Source: Niastella sp.
GTDB lineage: Bacteria > Bacteroidota > Bacteroidia > Chitinophagales > Chitinophagaceae
DNA: 64,000 nucleotides
Assembly: GCA_017744515.1 (NCBI GenBank)
Contig: JAGIBF010000045.1
Coordinates: 1 to 64,000 of the forward strand
Direction of reading: 5' to 3'
The number at the start of each line of letters is the position of its first letter. Position 1 is the first letter of the stretch. This document shows, piece by piece, positions 52,627-63,836 of the stretch. The translations under genes and the position numbers were made by a program. Below the pieces are notes generated by a model. The model saw only the letters and a list, made by a program, of their open reading frames with translations. It searched no databases and was not told the DNA's origin.

Positions 52627-55626
52627 TTAACATTTACAATCGTTATTCAACTCGATGTCCAGTGATATCTTCTTTACACATACCTTCTTCACTTCGGCAT
52701 CACCGAGGTGCAGGCACTTCAACAACTCCTGTGCTTTGTCGTTGCACTTGTTGTCGCCTTTGGTGCCGCCGGGTATGTAGCCAGGTACTTTCTTATCGGG
52801 GTCGAGCCGGTAAACCATACCACCGAGTGATATATCGTTGCCCAGCAGTTCTACGGTGATATCCTTGTTTTCCGCATTCCTTACCTGGTCTGCAGTAAAG
52901 TCCTTACCGGGTATCAGGTTGATCACGATCTCTCGCTTCTCTCCGGGCTTCAGCACAAACTTATTTCCGCTGATACCTTCAAATGCTATCTTCCAGCCTG
53001 CATCTGAGAGGAACTTCGGCAGTTCCGTTTTCAGCTCCATGGTAGCACGCTTGCGGAAGGAGTTGCCGGCATAGAAGATATGACGATTCAATCCAAGCAT
53101 CAGGCCATTCTCACCACCGCCACCAGGCAGGATGTTCACGTTGCGCTGACCCACGTTGTTGTCATTGGGCACCAGGCGCCATTCTTCGATGGTTTCACCA
53201 CCGGTGAAGTTGTCGATATTGCTGGGGTCGCCGGGTGCTGATACGATCATCAGTACACAGTCGTGACCGTAAGCGTTCACGTTAGGTATCCATTCAAATG
53301 GACCTACAGTGATCTCTGCGGCGTTGTTGGCAGCGATGCTGGCGATAGGTAAGCCGGGAGCTGCGGGCATTTCAGTAAAGTCGTTGGGCCAGGTGAGGCC
53401 CGCGCCGGGTAAGCTGTGGAAGGCACGTACGTTTACATTGGTAGCCGCTTGCGTGCCCCTGTTCTTTACTTTGCCATACATGTAGTTGGTAACGCCGGGC
53501 AATGCATCTTCATGACCAGGCATTCCGTCGGGGTTGTTGCGGTTCCACATCGACATATTGCCCCAATGCACTGCCTGGAATTGGTATTCACCATTACGGC
53601 CATCGTTGATGTACACATCCACTTGTGGCGGAGCGCCTGCCGTAGTGATGGGTGGAAGTGTGCCAGCAGGCTGGTAACAACCCTGTTTTTCAAAAGCCCA
53701 ACGGATCACCTTGTTGTAAGCACCACCTGAAATGCCTTCGCTGGTCCAGTTCTCCAGGTCCGCATCCTGCATTTCTTCACACCATTGTTGTGCATTGCCC
53801 GGATTGGTGCCGGGGGTAAGGTTACCAATGGTGCGGAGTATAAGATAAGTAGCCGCACGGGAAGCAAATTTTCTGCGTCCTACGTTACTGTGATCGCCAC
53901 CGATGGAACGGTATATCTGAAAATGACAAGTCGCCAGAATTTGTTCACTGCCATAGCCGTTGTCGTCACCACTTACCAGTGCCCCCGAACCATCATATAC
54001 GGTAGGGCCGTCCCACGCCCAGGTTGCTACAGGGCGGTCGAACCGGCGTTCATAACTACCGGCAGGTATAGGGCGGAACGGCGCGTACTTGAAGCGTTCA
54101 GGTAAAGTGCGTAAAGCCGATTCCGGGTCCATTTGAATGGCAGCAAGGCCATCGCCTGCGCTGTGTGCAAAGCCAAGGAGGCCAGAGTTCACATGATCAC
54201 CCAATGTACCGTGACCACCCATCTCATGCCAGTGTACCCAGGGATCAACTGCACGGCCCAAAGGATTGGTGGTGTCGGAGAGATCACAGAGCGCAAAGCA
54301 CATATGGCCTGTGCCACCACTGCCATTGGGCGACCAGTGTGCATTGATGGTAGTACCCATGCCACGATGGTCAACGGGGATCGGGAAAGTGGTGCCATCA
54401 AAATAAGTAGCGATGGGGAAGCCAAGACTTTCTATCGTTCGGAACAATTCTGTTTCGTGGTAGTAAGCATTAACCGCTGCAAAATCATTGGTACGTGGGC
54501 TATAGTCGAAGTCAGTTCCGGAAGGTTTGGTAGGAGGCGTTACGGAAGGACTTTCTACATCCTGGATCACTACATAAGTGCCGCTGAGGCTTTGTGTGCC
54601 GGCCACTGGTGCAGCAAGATTGTTGAGCGGCTGGCTGCTGTCGTGCATGGCCAGCGTAGCGCCGGTTGAGGAAGCCACAACAGTGAGGTCGCCGGAAGAT
54701 ACCATCGGGTCCTGCTTAAATACAAGGCCGTTTACGCCACAGGTCATGCATTCGATGTACAGGATGGAATTGGTGGCTACCTCTACGAGTATCAGCCAGG
54801 TGATGCTGCCATGATCCGCTTCGTATTGTTCGAAGATGATCTCAGCTACCAGGTAAGTTTGCCCGTTGTTGATACTTTCATCTACAGCAGGCAGCTGTGG
54901 AAAGTTATGTTCATGAAATTCTTCTGACACTGCGGAATTGTCTGTTCGCTTTTTAGGCGGTGCAGGTTTGCCACCATAGCGTTTCTCTACATCATATTTG
55001 TAAGCAAAGAAGCGGCCGTTCAGGTAGCGTGTTCTTTCTGTGGCAGCCGCTGTTGCATTCTTCTTGACAGGAGTCTTTGGGGCCGCTTTGCCCAATGCTT
55101 TCATCATAAAAATATCAGCTTCAGAGGCAGCATCCTCATTCACTACATCGTTGCCCGCCAGCTTCATCACACTCATGGTCCGGAATAGCTGTTTATACCG
55201 TTCAATGTGTTTCAGATCGGGCAGTTTACCTTTCAGCCCATTCTCGCTATTGTTGGTAGAGCCTACTACCCGGTAAGGGTTCTGCTTTATTTTCACAGCG
55301 AAACCCTTGCGCCATACAGGTACGTTAAGAAATGTTTGTGCGTAGGCTACCGTATGACCATCAAAAAGATGTTTATCTTCTGCGAACTGGTATTCGATGT
55401 CCTGTTCACGCGGATCAAAGTGGGAGACCTTCTGGTGCAGGTTCTTCAACTGAGCTTCGGGTATCTGGTACACTTCAGACCATTGTTGCAGGTACTCGGC
55501 AGCGATAGGTCTGGGTGCTGCTTCCTCACTGAACCAATATTCCTGGCTGTGACGGATATGCTTTACTTGCTCGTTGTCATCAACAGACACGTGTGCCTTC
55601 AACGAAGGCCGGTAGGTGGTTTTCAT
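52627..55626 (-). CDS. Large thermolysin/fungalysin-like zincin, no signal peptide
   Basis: A 999-residue protein from ATG 55626. Residues about 80-130 resemble an FTP-type propeptide (TFLNVPVWRKGFAVKIKQN). The zinc motif is HEMGGH (residues 467-472), and 15 residues further is FAHSAGDGLAAI, where M4/M36 enzymes carry a Glu (GEGxxD). Here the candidate third ligand is Asp, which is unusual. Residues about 714-834 form the beta module shared with the other two large proteins (YMYGKVKNRGTQAATNVNV, GHDCVLMIVSAPGDP, VGQRNVNIL). The C-terminal about 40 residues are Lys/Cys-rich (ending NNDCKC). No signal peptide. It is the first gene of a two-gene operon. Confidence 0.8.
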   Translation of the reverse strand: MKTTYRPSLKAHVSVDDNEQVKHIRHSQEYWFSEEAAPRPIAAEYLQQWSEVYQIPEAQLKNLHQKVSHFDPREQDIEYQFAEDKHLFDGHTVAYAQTFLNVPVWRKGFAVKIKQNPYRVVGSTNNSENGLKGKLPDLKHIERYKQLFRTMSVMKLAGNDVVNEDAASEADIFMMKALGKAAPKTPVKKNATAAATERTRYLNGRFFAYKYDVEKRYGGKPAPPKKRTDNSAVSEEFHEHNFPQLPAVDESINNGQTYLVAEIIFEQYEADHGSITWLILVEVATNSILYIECMTCGVNGLVFKQDPMVSSGDLTVVASSTGATLAMHDSSQPLNNLAAPVAGTQSLSGTYVVIQDVESPSVTPPTKPSGTDFDYSPRTNDFAAVNAYYHETELFRTIESLGFPIATYFDGTTFPIPVDHRGMGTTINAHWSPNGSGGTGHMCFALCDLSDTTNPLGRAVDPWVHWHEMGGHGTLGDHVNSGLLGFAHSAGDGLAAIQMDPESALRTLPERFKYAPFRPIPAGSYERRFDRPVATWAWDGPTVYDGSGALVSGDDNGYGSEQILATCHFQIYRSIGGDHSNVGRRKFASRAATYLILRTIGNLTPGTNPGNAQQWCEEMQDADLENWTSEGISGGAYNKVIRWAFEKQGCYQPAGTLPPITTAGAPPQVDVYINDGRNGEYQFQAVHWGNMSMWNRNNPDGMPGHEDALPGVTNYMYGKVKNRGTQAATNVNVRAFHSLPGAGLTWPNDFTEMPAAPGLPIASIAANNAAEITVGPFEWIPNVNAYGHDCVLMIVSAPGDPSNIDNFTGGETIEEWRLVPNDNNVGQRNVNILPGGGGENGLMLGLNRHIFYAGNSFRKRATMELKTELPKFLSDAGWKIAFEGISGNKFVLKPGEKREIVINLIPGKDFTADQVRNAENKDITVELLGNDISLGGMVYRLDPDKKVPGYIPGGTKGDNKCNDKAQELLKCLHLGDAEVKKVCVKKISLDIELNNDCKC

Positions 55627-58394
<2,768 letters not shown>

Positions 58395-58422
58395 ATTGAT
58401 CGTAAAGTTTAGCTTCTAATAC

Positions 58423-58456
58423 GCAAAGCCTCCGTTATAGGGGGCTTTGCTTTTTT
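58423..58456 (+). terminator. Intrinsic terminator after katG
   Basis: GCAAAGCC and GGCTTTGC, with CC/GG extending the stem, form a GC-rich hairpin followed by TTTTTT. Confidence 0.88.
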
Positions 58457-58479
58457 ATGTATATTAACGGGACATTGTT

Positions 58480-59589
58480 ATGAAAAAAGCGGCTTCACCT
58501 GTTTTCAAGATCCTGAAAAGAATAGCCATCGTTCTGTTGGGCATTCTTGTAATTGCTGTTGTTGTGGTGTGGTACATGAGCCCGGGAAAAACATCACCTA
58601 TCCTCGATATCAATGGGAACGTAAAACCCAACAGCATTGCCACTATTGAGCAGCCTGTTATTGGAGGCTTAGCACAAACGCTTATCATACGGGGAGAGAA
58701 TATCGATAATCCTGTTTTGTTGTTTGTTCACGGCGGGCCCGGCATGTCTACATACCCATTTATCAGGGAGCAGTTTAAAGGGATGGAAAAATTGTTTACC
58801 GTTTGCTACTGGGATCAACGCGGCGCCGGTAAATCATATTCCAAAAATATCCCTGCTGAAAGCATGACGCTGGGTCAGCTAACAGCCGATGGAGTTGAAG
58901 TAACCCGGTATCTGACGCAAAAGTTTCATCAACAAAAGATTTATATACTCGGCCATTCATGGGGGACATTTCTTGGTTCCTTTATAGTTCACAAGCATCC
59001 TGAATTGTATGCTGCTTACATTGGGGTAGGGCAGGTGGGCGATACTTATTTATCGGAACAGCGCTCCCTGCAATTTGTTATTGCTGAGGCGCAAAAACGA
59101 AATGATAAAAATACATTGGCAGAGTTGCAGCAATTGAAGCTTCCCTCACCGGATGCATCCAGCCAGGAATGGTATGACTATCTCTGGGTGGAGAGGCAAA
59201 AAGTATTCAGCTTCGGTGGCGCCCGGTATGGAGTTGACAGAAAGGTAAGTGACCTGGCAGTACCTTTAATTACCTGCCGTGAGTATACAATAGGGGATAA
59301 GATCAACTATCAAACGGGCCTTACGTATTCCATGCACCATTTGTGGAAGTATATGATGAAGAACAGCTTGCCGGTTGTGCTGCCTCAACAACAAGTGCCT
59401 GTTTATATTTTTCAAGGCATCCATGATCACCAGACTGATTTTGGATTGGCCAAAGATTACTTTGACAGTCTGCAAGCTCCCGTAAAGAAATTTTATGCAT
59501 TTGAACATTCGGCCCATTCTCCGCATGTAGAAGAGTATGCTGCTTTTGAAAAGATCATCCGCACCGACATACTGGGTAAAAAGGAGTAA
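58480..59589 (+). CDS. S33-family alpha/beta hydrolase (prolyl aminopeptidase-like)
   Basis: A 369-residue protein anchored by one N-terminal helix (IAIVLLGILVIAVVVVWYM). The fold carries HGGPG (84-88), the nucleophile Ser160 in LGHSWGTFLG, an Asp in GIHDHQTDF and a His near SAHSPHVEE. The DQRGAG motif (about 112-117) is typical of prolyl iminopeptidases of family S33. It would hydrolyse short peptides or amides at the periplasmic face of the membrane. It begins 24 bases after the katG terminator and is transcribed alone or with the SDR gene 114 bases downstream. Confidence 0.85.
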   Translation: MKKAASPVFKILKRIAIVLLGILVIAVVVVWYMSPGKTSPILDINGNVKPNSIATIEQPVIGGLAQTLIIRGENIDNPVLLFVHGGPGMSTYPFIREQFKGMEKLFTVCYWDQRGAGKSYSKNIPAESMTLGQLTADGVEVTRYLTQKFHQQKIYILGHSWGTFLGSFIVHKHPELYAAYIGVGQVGDTYLSEQRSLQFVIAEAQKRNDKNTLAELQQLKLPSPDASSQEWYDYLWVERQKVFSFGGARYGVDRKVSDLAVPLITCREYTIGDKINYQTGLTYSMHHLWKYMMKNSLPVVLPQQQVPVYIFQGIHDHQTDFGLAKDYFDSLQAPVKKFYAFEHSAHSPHVEEYAAFEKIIRTDILGKKE

Positions 59590-59670
59590 GTAGTATACCC
59601 TGGATACACCCGAGGTAAAAATGTATCAATCTTCCCCACTTCTGTATAAATCGCTCTGCGCAGTCCATTC

Positions 59671-59678
59671 TAAGTTTG
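59671..59678 (+). promoter_or_regulatory. -7 box (TAAGTTTG) of the SDR gene
   Basis: An exact TAnnTTTG match ending 24 bases before ATG 59703. It supports ATG 59703 over an in-frame TTG at 59676, which lies inside the box. No clear -33 element. Confidence 0.5.
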
Positions 59679-59702
59679 CCTTATCATTTTAAAACAATAA
59701 TA

Positions 59703-60521
59703 ATGGCAAAGACAATTTTCATTACCGGTGCTTCAAGGGGCTTCGGTAAATTATGGGCCGAGGCGCTGTTGCAACGAGGCGATAAAGTAGTAGCTACTGT
59801 GCGTGACCTGCGTACACTGGATGACCTGGTAAAAAAATATGGCAACAATATTTTACCACTCCAATTGGATGTTAACGACCGTAGTGCGGGTTTTGCAGCT
59901 ATCCAAAAAGCAAAAGCTCATTTCGGCAGTATCGATGTGCTGATCAATAATGCGGGTTATGGCTTATTTGGAAGCATAGAGGAGACTTCCGAGCAGGAAG
60001 CCCGCGAACAAATGGAAACCAATTTCTTCGGCTTGTTGTGGTTGACGCAGGCGGCATTACCTGTTATGCGTGCACAGGGGCATGGCCATATCATCCAGGT
60101 ATCAAGCATATTGGGCCTCATCACTTTACCGGTACTGGGATTATACAATGCTTCTAAATTTGCAGTAGAGGGTTTAAGCGAGACATTGGCTACTGAAGTA
60201 AAAGGTTTTGGTATCAATGTTACGCTGATCGAACCCAATGGTTATGCCACCGACTGGTCAGGCGCTTCCGCTGTGCAGACCACTGCAATGACTGAGTATG
60301 ATGGGGTGAAGGCTGCTTTTCAGGAAGGTTTGGGTGATGATATATGGGGCGTTCCGGAAGCTACTACAGCTGCTGTGCTCAAACTGATTGATAGTGAGAA
60401 TCCTCCCTTGCGCTTATTCCTTGGTAAACATGGGCTTCCATGGGTTAAACAGGCTTACGAAGGTCGCCTGGCCGAGTGGAACAGCTGGAACGAGGTGGCC
60501 TCAGCCGCTCACGGTAAATAG
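59703..60521 (+). CDS. Short-chain dehydrogenase/reductase (SDR)
   Basis: A 272-residue NAD(P)-dependent oxidoreductase with the classical SDR motifs: TGASRGFG near residues 8-15 (dinucleotide binding), NNAGYG, the catalytic Ser in VSSILG and YNASK (YxxxK). The Asn-Asn-Ala-Gly and Ser-Tyr-Lys set is complete, so it should be active. RDLRTLDDL after the first strand suggests preference for NADP (basic residue at that position). Substrate unknown. It has its own -7 box. The araC-type gene follows after 66 bases, with a hairpin between them. Confidence 0.92.
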   Translation: MAKTIFITGASRGFGKLWAEALLQRGDKVVATVRDLRTLDDLVKKYGNNILPLQLDVNDRSAGFAAIQKAKAHFGSIDVLINNAGYGLFGSIEETSEQEAREQMETNFFGLLWLTQAALPVMRAQGHGHIIQVSSILGLITLPVLGLYNASKFAVEGLSETLATEVKGFGINVTLIEPNGYATDWSGASAVQTTAMTEYDGVKAAFQEGLGDDIWGVPEATTAAVLKLIDSENPPLRLFLGKHGLPWVKQAYEGRLAEWNSWNEVASAAHGK

Positions 60522-60545
60522 TTTTAATGGGTTGTTAATAACATA

Positions 60546-60569
60546 ATCTACGCCGGATGCGGCGTAGAT
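60546..60569 (+). terminator. Hairpin after the SDR gene, overlapping the araC promoter
   Basis: ATCTACGCCG and CGGCGTAGAT form a perfect 10-bp stem with loop GATG, followed by TTGTATAATTTTT. The right arm shares bases with the TAGATTTG -7 box at 60565. Confidence 0.6.
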
Positions 60570-60572
60570 TTG
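60565..60572 (+). promoter_or_regulatory. -7 box (TAGATTTG) of the AraC-type regulator gene
   Basis: An exact TAnnTTTG match 15 bases before ATG 60588. Its first five bases lie in the 3' arm of the preceding hairpin. Confidence 0.45.
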
Positions 60573-60587
60573 TATAATTTTTAGATC

Positions 60588-61478
60588 ATGCTGCATTTTA
60601 AGAGTCTGTCAGAGATACACCGGTTTAATGGTTTTCCGATGCCTGAGAATCCGCTTTTCAGTGCTTACAGGTGTTTACGTACCTGCGATTTTGGCAACAG
60701 GGAGTTTACTTCCGATTATTATATGATCGGATTCAAGAAGCTCAAAGCGGGTGTGATCATGTATGGTCGTACTAAATATGATCATGATAATGGCAGCATG
60801 ATGTTCATCAGGCCCCGGCAGGTCATCGAGTTTAAAAGCGTGGAGTATGAAGAGGACGCGTTTATCATGTTTATTCATGAAGACTTTCTGCATGGCCACC
60901 CACTGCACACTGCCATCAACAAATATGCTTTCTTTGATTATGAAGCCAACGAAGCGCTGCATCTCTCTCCATCGGAAGAAAAGATCATATGGGACCTGTT
61001 CCATAAAATAGAAGGTGAATACCACAATAACACGGATGAATACAGCCGGGATATCATACTTGCGCATATCGACTCGATGCTGAAATATTCACAACGGTTT
61101 TACAAGCGTCAGTTTATTAACCGCACTGAGATCTCTGGTAAAACAGTATCGAAGTTCAATGATGCTTTGGCTGCTTATTTTAAAAATGGATTATTGCTTG
61201 AGCAGGGATTGCCTACTGTCAATGCACTGGCATCGCAGCTAAACTTATCTCCCCGTTACCTCAGTGATCTGCTGAAGCAGGAAACCGGTAAGACAGCCAT
61301 CGTGCTGATCCATATTTACCTGATCAATGAAGCCAAGAACCGGCTTAAGACGGATGACCAGCGCATCTCAGAAATAGCGTATGAGCTTGGTTTTGAAAAC
61401 CTGCCTTATTTCTCCAGGCTTTTCAAGAAGGAAACTGGTGTTAGCCCCAACCAGTATAAAAAGCGGTTGATCAACTAA
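60588..61478 (+). CDS. AraC-family transcriptional regulator
   Basis: A 296-residue regulator. The C-terminal about 100 residues are the AraC helix-turn-helix pair (VNALASQLNLSPRYLSDLLK and ISEIAYELGFENLPYFSRLF, then KKETGVSPNQYKKR). The N-terminal about 190 residues are a cupin-like sensing domain with no recognised ligand motif. It probably controls nearby genes such as the SDR; many Bacteroidota SDR genes lie beside such regulators (inference). Its 3' end overlaps the convergent DUF4268 gene by 4 bases. Confidence 0.92.
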   Translation: MLHFKSLSEIHRFNGFPMPENPLFSAYRCLRTCDFGNREFTSDYYMIGFKKLKAGVIMYGRTKYDHDNGSMMFIRPRQVIEFKSVEYEEDAFIMFIHEDFLHGHPLHTAINKYAFFDYEANEALHLSPSEEKIIWDLFHKIEGEYHNNTDEYSRDIILAHIDSMLKYSQRFYKRQFINRTEISGKTVSKFNDALAAYFKNGLLLEQGLPTVNALASQLNLSPRYLSDLLKQETGKTAIVLIHIYLINEAKNRLKTDDQRISEIAYELGFENLPYFSRLFKKETGVSPNQYKKRLIN

Positions 61479-61933
61479 AGCTCAAAGGCAGGCTTCGTCA
61501 TGCTCCAGAAGTTGTCAAGGGCTATAATGCGGGGTTTCAGGAATGAAATGATAGCTGCCCAATCAGATGGGTTAAGGACATTCACTCCTTTGAGTGTTTT
61601 GCTGATCGTGCTATTGTTTTTACCGGCAATTTCTCTATCTGCCTGTTGCCATATCCAATCCTGTTCTTCCAACGAATCTTCCAGCATCCCTTTCAACTGT
61701 AAAAACTGATCGTAGTGTGCTTGCTGTATAGTGGCATTGCTATTCGATAGCAGGATCATGATTACAGCGTGGTCACGATCTGCATCCATTTTAAAGCTGA
61801 TGCCGGGCACGCCGGTTTTATAGTTGAGCCAGCTTACCGGCAATCCATCGGCCGATAGTACCGGGCGCATGTACTTGCCAAACGCTGTCCAGAAAGCTTG
61901 TTTTTGTTTGGAAATCTCCTCTCGGGTATACAT
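61475..61933 (-). CDS. DUF4268 domain protein
   Basis: A 152-residue protein starting at ATG 61933 (MYTREEISKQKQAFWTAFG). An in-frame start 48 bases upstream would add a Cys-rich, unlikely extension. The pattern KQKQAFWTAFGKYM, INYKTGV-like WLNYKTGVPGISFKMDADRD, and PRIIALDNFW is typical of the stand-alone DUF4268 proteins common in Bacteroidota. Their function is unknown; the domain also occurs fused to nuclease-like domains. Soluble, without signal peptide. It is convergent with the AraC gene. Confidence 0.85.
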   Translation of the reverse strand: MYTREEISKQKQAFWTAFGKYMRPVLSADGLPVSWLNYKTGVPGISFKMDADRDHAVIMILLSNSNATIQQAHYDQFLQLKGMLEDSLEEQDWIWQQADREIAGKNNSTISKTLKGVNVLNPSDWAAIISFLKPRIIALDNFWSMTKPAFEL

Positions 61934-62021
61934 ATAAACTAAATGAATGGATATTTGGCAATATTCGCAAATTGCCTTCATATTGACGCAAATGCCCCGG
62001 ACATGAGTAGGCCGCCCGGTT

Positions 62022-62029
62022 TACCTTTG
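62022..62029 (+). promoter_or_regulatory. -7 box (TACCTTTG) of the first VOC gene
   Basis: An exact TAnnTTTG match 24 bases before ATG 62054. The 120-base gap to the divergent DUF4268 gene leaves room for both promoters. Confidence 0.5.
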
Positions 62030-62053
62030 TTCCATCACTAACAGTAAACGAAC

Positions 62054-62569
62054 ATGAGTAATATCAACAACACCATCGCCGGACTTGAATTTGCACAGAT
62101 CGGCTGGGTGGTCCCGGACATTCACGCGGCTGTAAAATTCCTCTCGAAGGCCCTGGGCATTGCTGGCTTTCCCGAGCCGCAGCATGTGCGGGCGCAGGAT
62201 TTGAATATGACGTATCATGGCAAGGTGGTGCCCGCTGAATGGCTGACCACGCAGACTTATAATGGAGGCAGTTTCATCGAGCTTGTACAGCCTTTATCCG
62301 GCCAGAGCATGTTTCATGACTACCTCGCAAAGTATCCTGCGGGTGGCACACAGCACCTGGCATTTCGTTTGCCGGTCAGCGATTTCGAACGTATCACCAG
62401 CGAGCTTCGTGAGCAAGGTTATGCAGTGGTCAGTGAAGTAGATCATCCCATTGCACGCATGGCTTTCTTCGATACTTATCAAACGCTGGGCGTTGTGACC
62501 GAGATCATGGGCATCACACCGGAAGGGTGGGCAGCCATCAAGCAAATGGAACAAGCTGGACAGAAGTAA
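62054..62569 (+). CDS. VOC-superfamily protein (glyoxalase-like)
   Basis: A 171-residue metalloprotein of the vicinal-oxygen-chelate fold. Two beta-alpha-beta-beta-beta units are visible: FAQIGWVVPDIHAAVKFLSK with SFIELVQPLSG in the first, and TQHLAFRLPVSDFERITSEL with VVTEIMG in the second. Probable metal ligands are Gln/His and Glu at the ends of the strands (FAQIG, FIELVQP, QHLAF, VTEIMG). Enzyme type (glyoxalase, isomerase or dioxygenase-like) cannot be read. It is followed 23 bases later by a second VOC gene. Confidence 0.85.
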   Translation: MSNINNTIAGLEFAQIGWVVPDIHAAVKFLSKALGIAGFPEPQHVRAQDLNMTYHGKVVPAEWLTTQTYNGGSFIELVQPLSGQSMFHDYLAKYPAGGTQHLAFRLPVSDFERITSELREQGYAVVSEVDHPIARMAFFDTYQTLGVVTEIMGITPEGWAAIKQMEQAGQK

Positions 62570-62592
62570 TCAGTCACTCAAAAATCAAGAAT

Positions 62593-62985
62593 ATGAAAGC
62601 GAAAATGATATGGGCTAATTTCAGTGTAAAGGATGCAAAGCGTACCCATCAATTCTATACACATTTGGGTTTTACTCCCAATAAGTCCAACGATCCTAAA
62701 CTGGCCAGTTTTCTTTTTGGGGATAATAATTTTGTGATCCACTTTTTTGAACAGGGTTCACAAATAGATGAGTATTTATCATCCGGATCAAAAGTCAGCG
62801 AGATTATATTTACCCTTTCTGCACAAACAGAGGCAGAAGTGAAGGAGTGGGTAGATAAAGTGAAAGAAGCTGGTGGTACCGTTTTTAATGAAGCAGCCAG
62901 AGACGCAACCAATCATTATGGTTTTGCCTTTGCCGATCCTGATGGTCACAAATTCAACATATTATTGATGGAGAAAGGAATGTGA
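62593..62985 (+). CDS. VOC-superfamily protein, single-domain
   Basis: A 130-residue protein from ATG 62593 (MKAKMIWANFSVKDAKRTHQ). An open frame continuing upstream overlaps the previous gene and is not used. It has the pattern of small VOC proteins: FSVKDAKRTHQFYTHLGFT in the first unit and YGFAFADPDGHKFNILLM in the second. Members include antibiotic-resistance-like and PhnB-like proteins, but none is identified here. Its 3' end overlaps the convergent gene at 62946 by 40 bases. Confidence 0.85.
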   Translation: MKAKMIWANFSVKDAKRTHQFYTHLGFTPNKSNDPKLASFLFGDNNFVIHFFEQGSQIDEYLSSGSKVSEIIFTLSAQTEAEVKEWVDKVKEAGGTVFNEAARDATNHYGFAFADPDGHKFNILLMEKGM

Positions 62986-63410
62986 GGCCGGTCGTCTATC
63001 ATTGAAAAGTCTCCCCGGCGAAGCGCGCGCAGCAAACGGCGGTTCATGCGTACTTTGAAATGAGTGATCACTTGTTCTTCTGTTTCTGAGACTTTCGCAA
63101 TCGCTCGTTCTTCTTCTAAACGCCGGCAGAAGATATTGATCTCTTGTGGCGTGTAGCGTTGCTGTAGCCATTCCAGCACATCTGTTTCTTTCCATCCAAA
63201 CTTCAGCCAGGTCATGGCTTCTCCGGTTAGTTTACGGTATAACGCATGTTGCTTTTGATGGCTTGGTATGCCTGCATATACCGTTGAACCAATGCGGGAT
63301 GCTTTCGCCAGCAGGGTAGCATACTCCATCGTCTTACGGAAAGCGGCATCCTTCTTCACCCGCTCACTGGTCAATGAACTGCGGCTGCGCATAAAATAGC
63401 GTCCATGCAT
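62946..63410 (-). CDS. Conserved hypothetical protein of Bacteroidota
   Basis: A 154-residue, basic, helical protein. The opening MRSRSSLTSERVKKDAAFRK with TMEYATLLAKASRIGS resembles a family of small Bacteroidota proteins I have seen without function (KRVxxDPAFxxT pattern). A start at the internal Met (63392) is possible. No signal peptide, membrane helix or catalytic motif. The Arg-rich C-terminal part (RMNRRLLRALRRGD) could bind nucleic acid, but that is a guess. It overlaps the second VOC gene by 40 bases in convergent orientation. Confidence 0.65.
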   Translation of the reverse strand: MHGRYFMRSRSSLTSERVKKDAAFRKTMEYATLLAKASRIGSTVYAGIPSHQKQHALYRKLTGEAMTWLKFGWKETDVLEWLQQRYTPQEINIFCRRLEEERAIAKVSETEEQVITHFKVRMNRRLLRALRRGDFSMIDDRPHIPFSINNMLNL

Positions 63411-63836
63411 CTTGTAGATGCATACGGGGCCAATAGTGCCTGTAACAGGTGGTATGCCTTCAAACCGTGCGATAGAATGAGTGTTTTATGCAAAGTTAGC
63501 GTGGCCAAACGGCCTTTGGGAATTTATGTCGTGAAATGCATAAATGTCGGGGTGGACTCCGATAATGGTTGGGGTAAAAGCAAGCGTTTAGATGACGTCA
63601 AGGAGGCCTTTGGAGGTAGGATTTGCTACTTCTGCTGCCGTCTGGTCCTGACCCCATCCATGTGTCAGCCTTGCCAGTTAAAGCGCACTTTGAGCTGGAT
63701 TACCCGTACCTGGAGCATGGATGAGACAGGGATTGGCGTGATTGACCCCTCAGATCGTCGCATTTTCCACCCGCGGGTTCAGAAAGGGCGCGATACATTT
63801 GGGAAACCAATCTTTAACCGGTAATCTATATTTTAC
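63411..63836. other. 426-base gap without a convincing gene
   Basis: It lies between the divergent gene at 62946-63410 and the DUF1801 gene. A 139-codon plus-strand frame (63405-63824) overlaps the start of the neighbouring gene and reads as Cys/Trp-rich non-protein-like sequence, so it is not called. The stretch 63540-63800 is more GC-rich than the local gaps and could be a remnant of a mobile or repeated element. I do not recognise it. Confidence 0.4.

Noticed and set aside
63405..63824. 139-codon plus-strand frame before the DUF1801 gene
   Set aside because: It overlaps the start of a divergent gene, and its sequence does not look like a folded protein.
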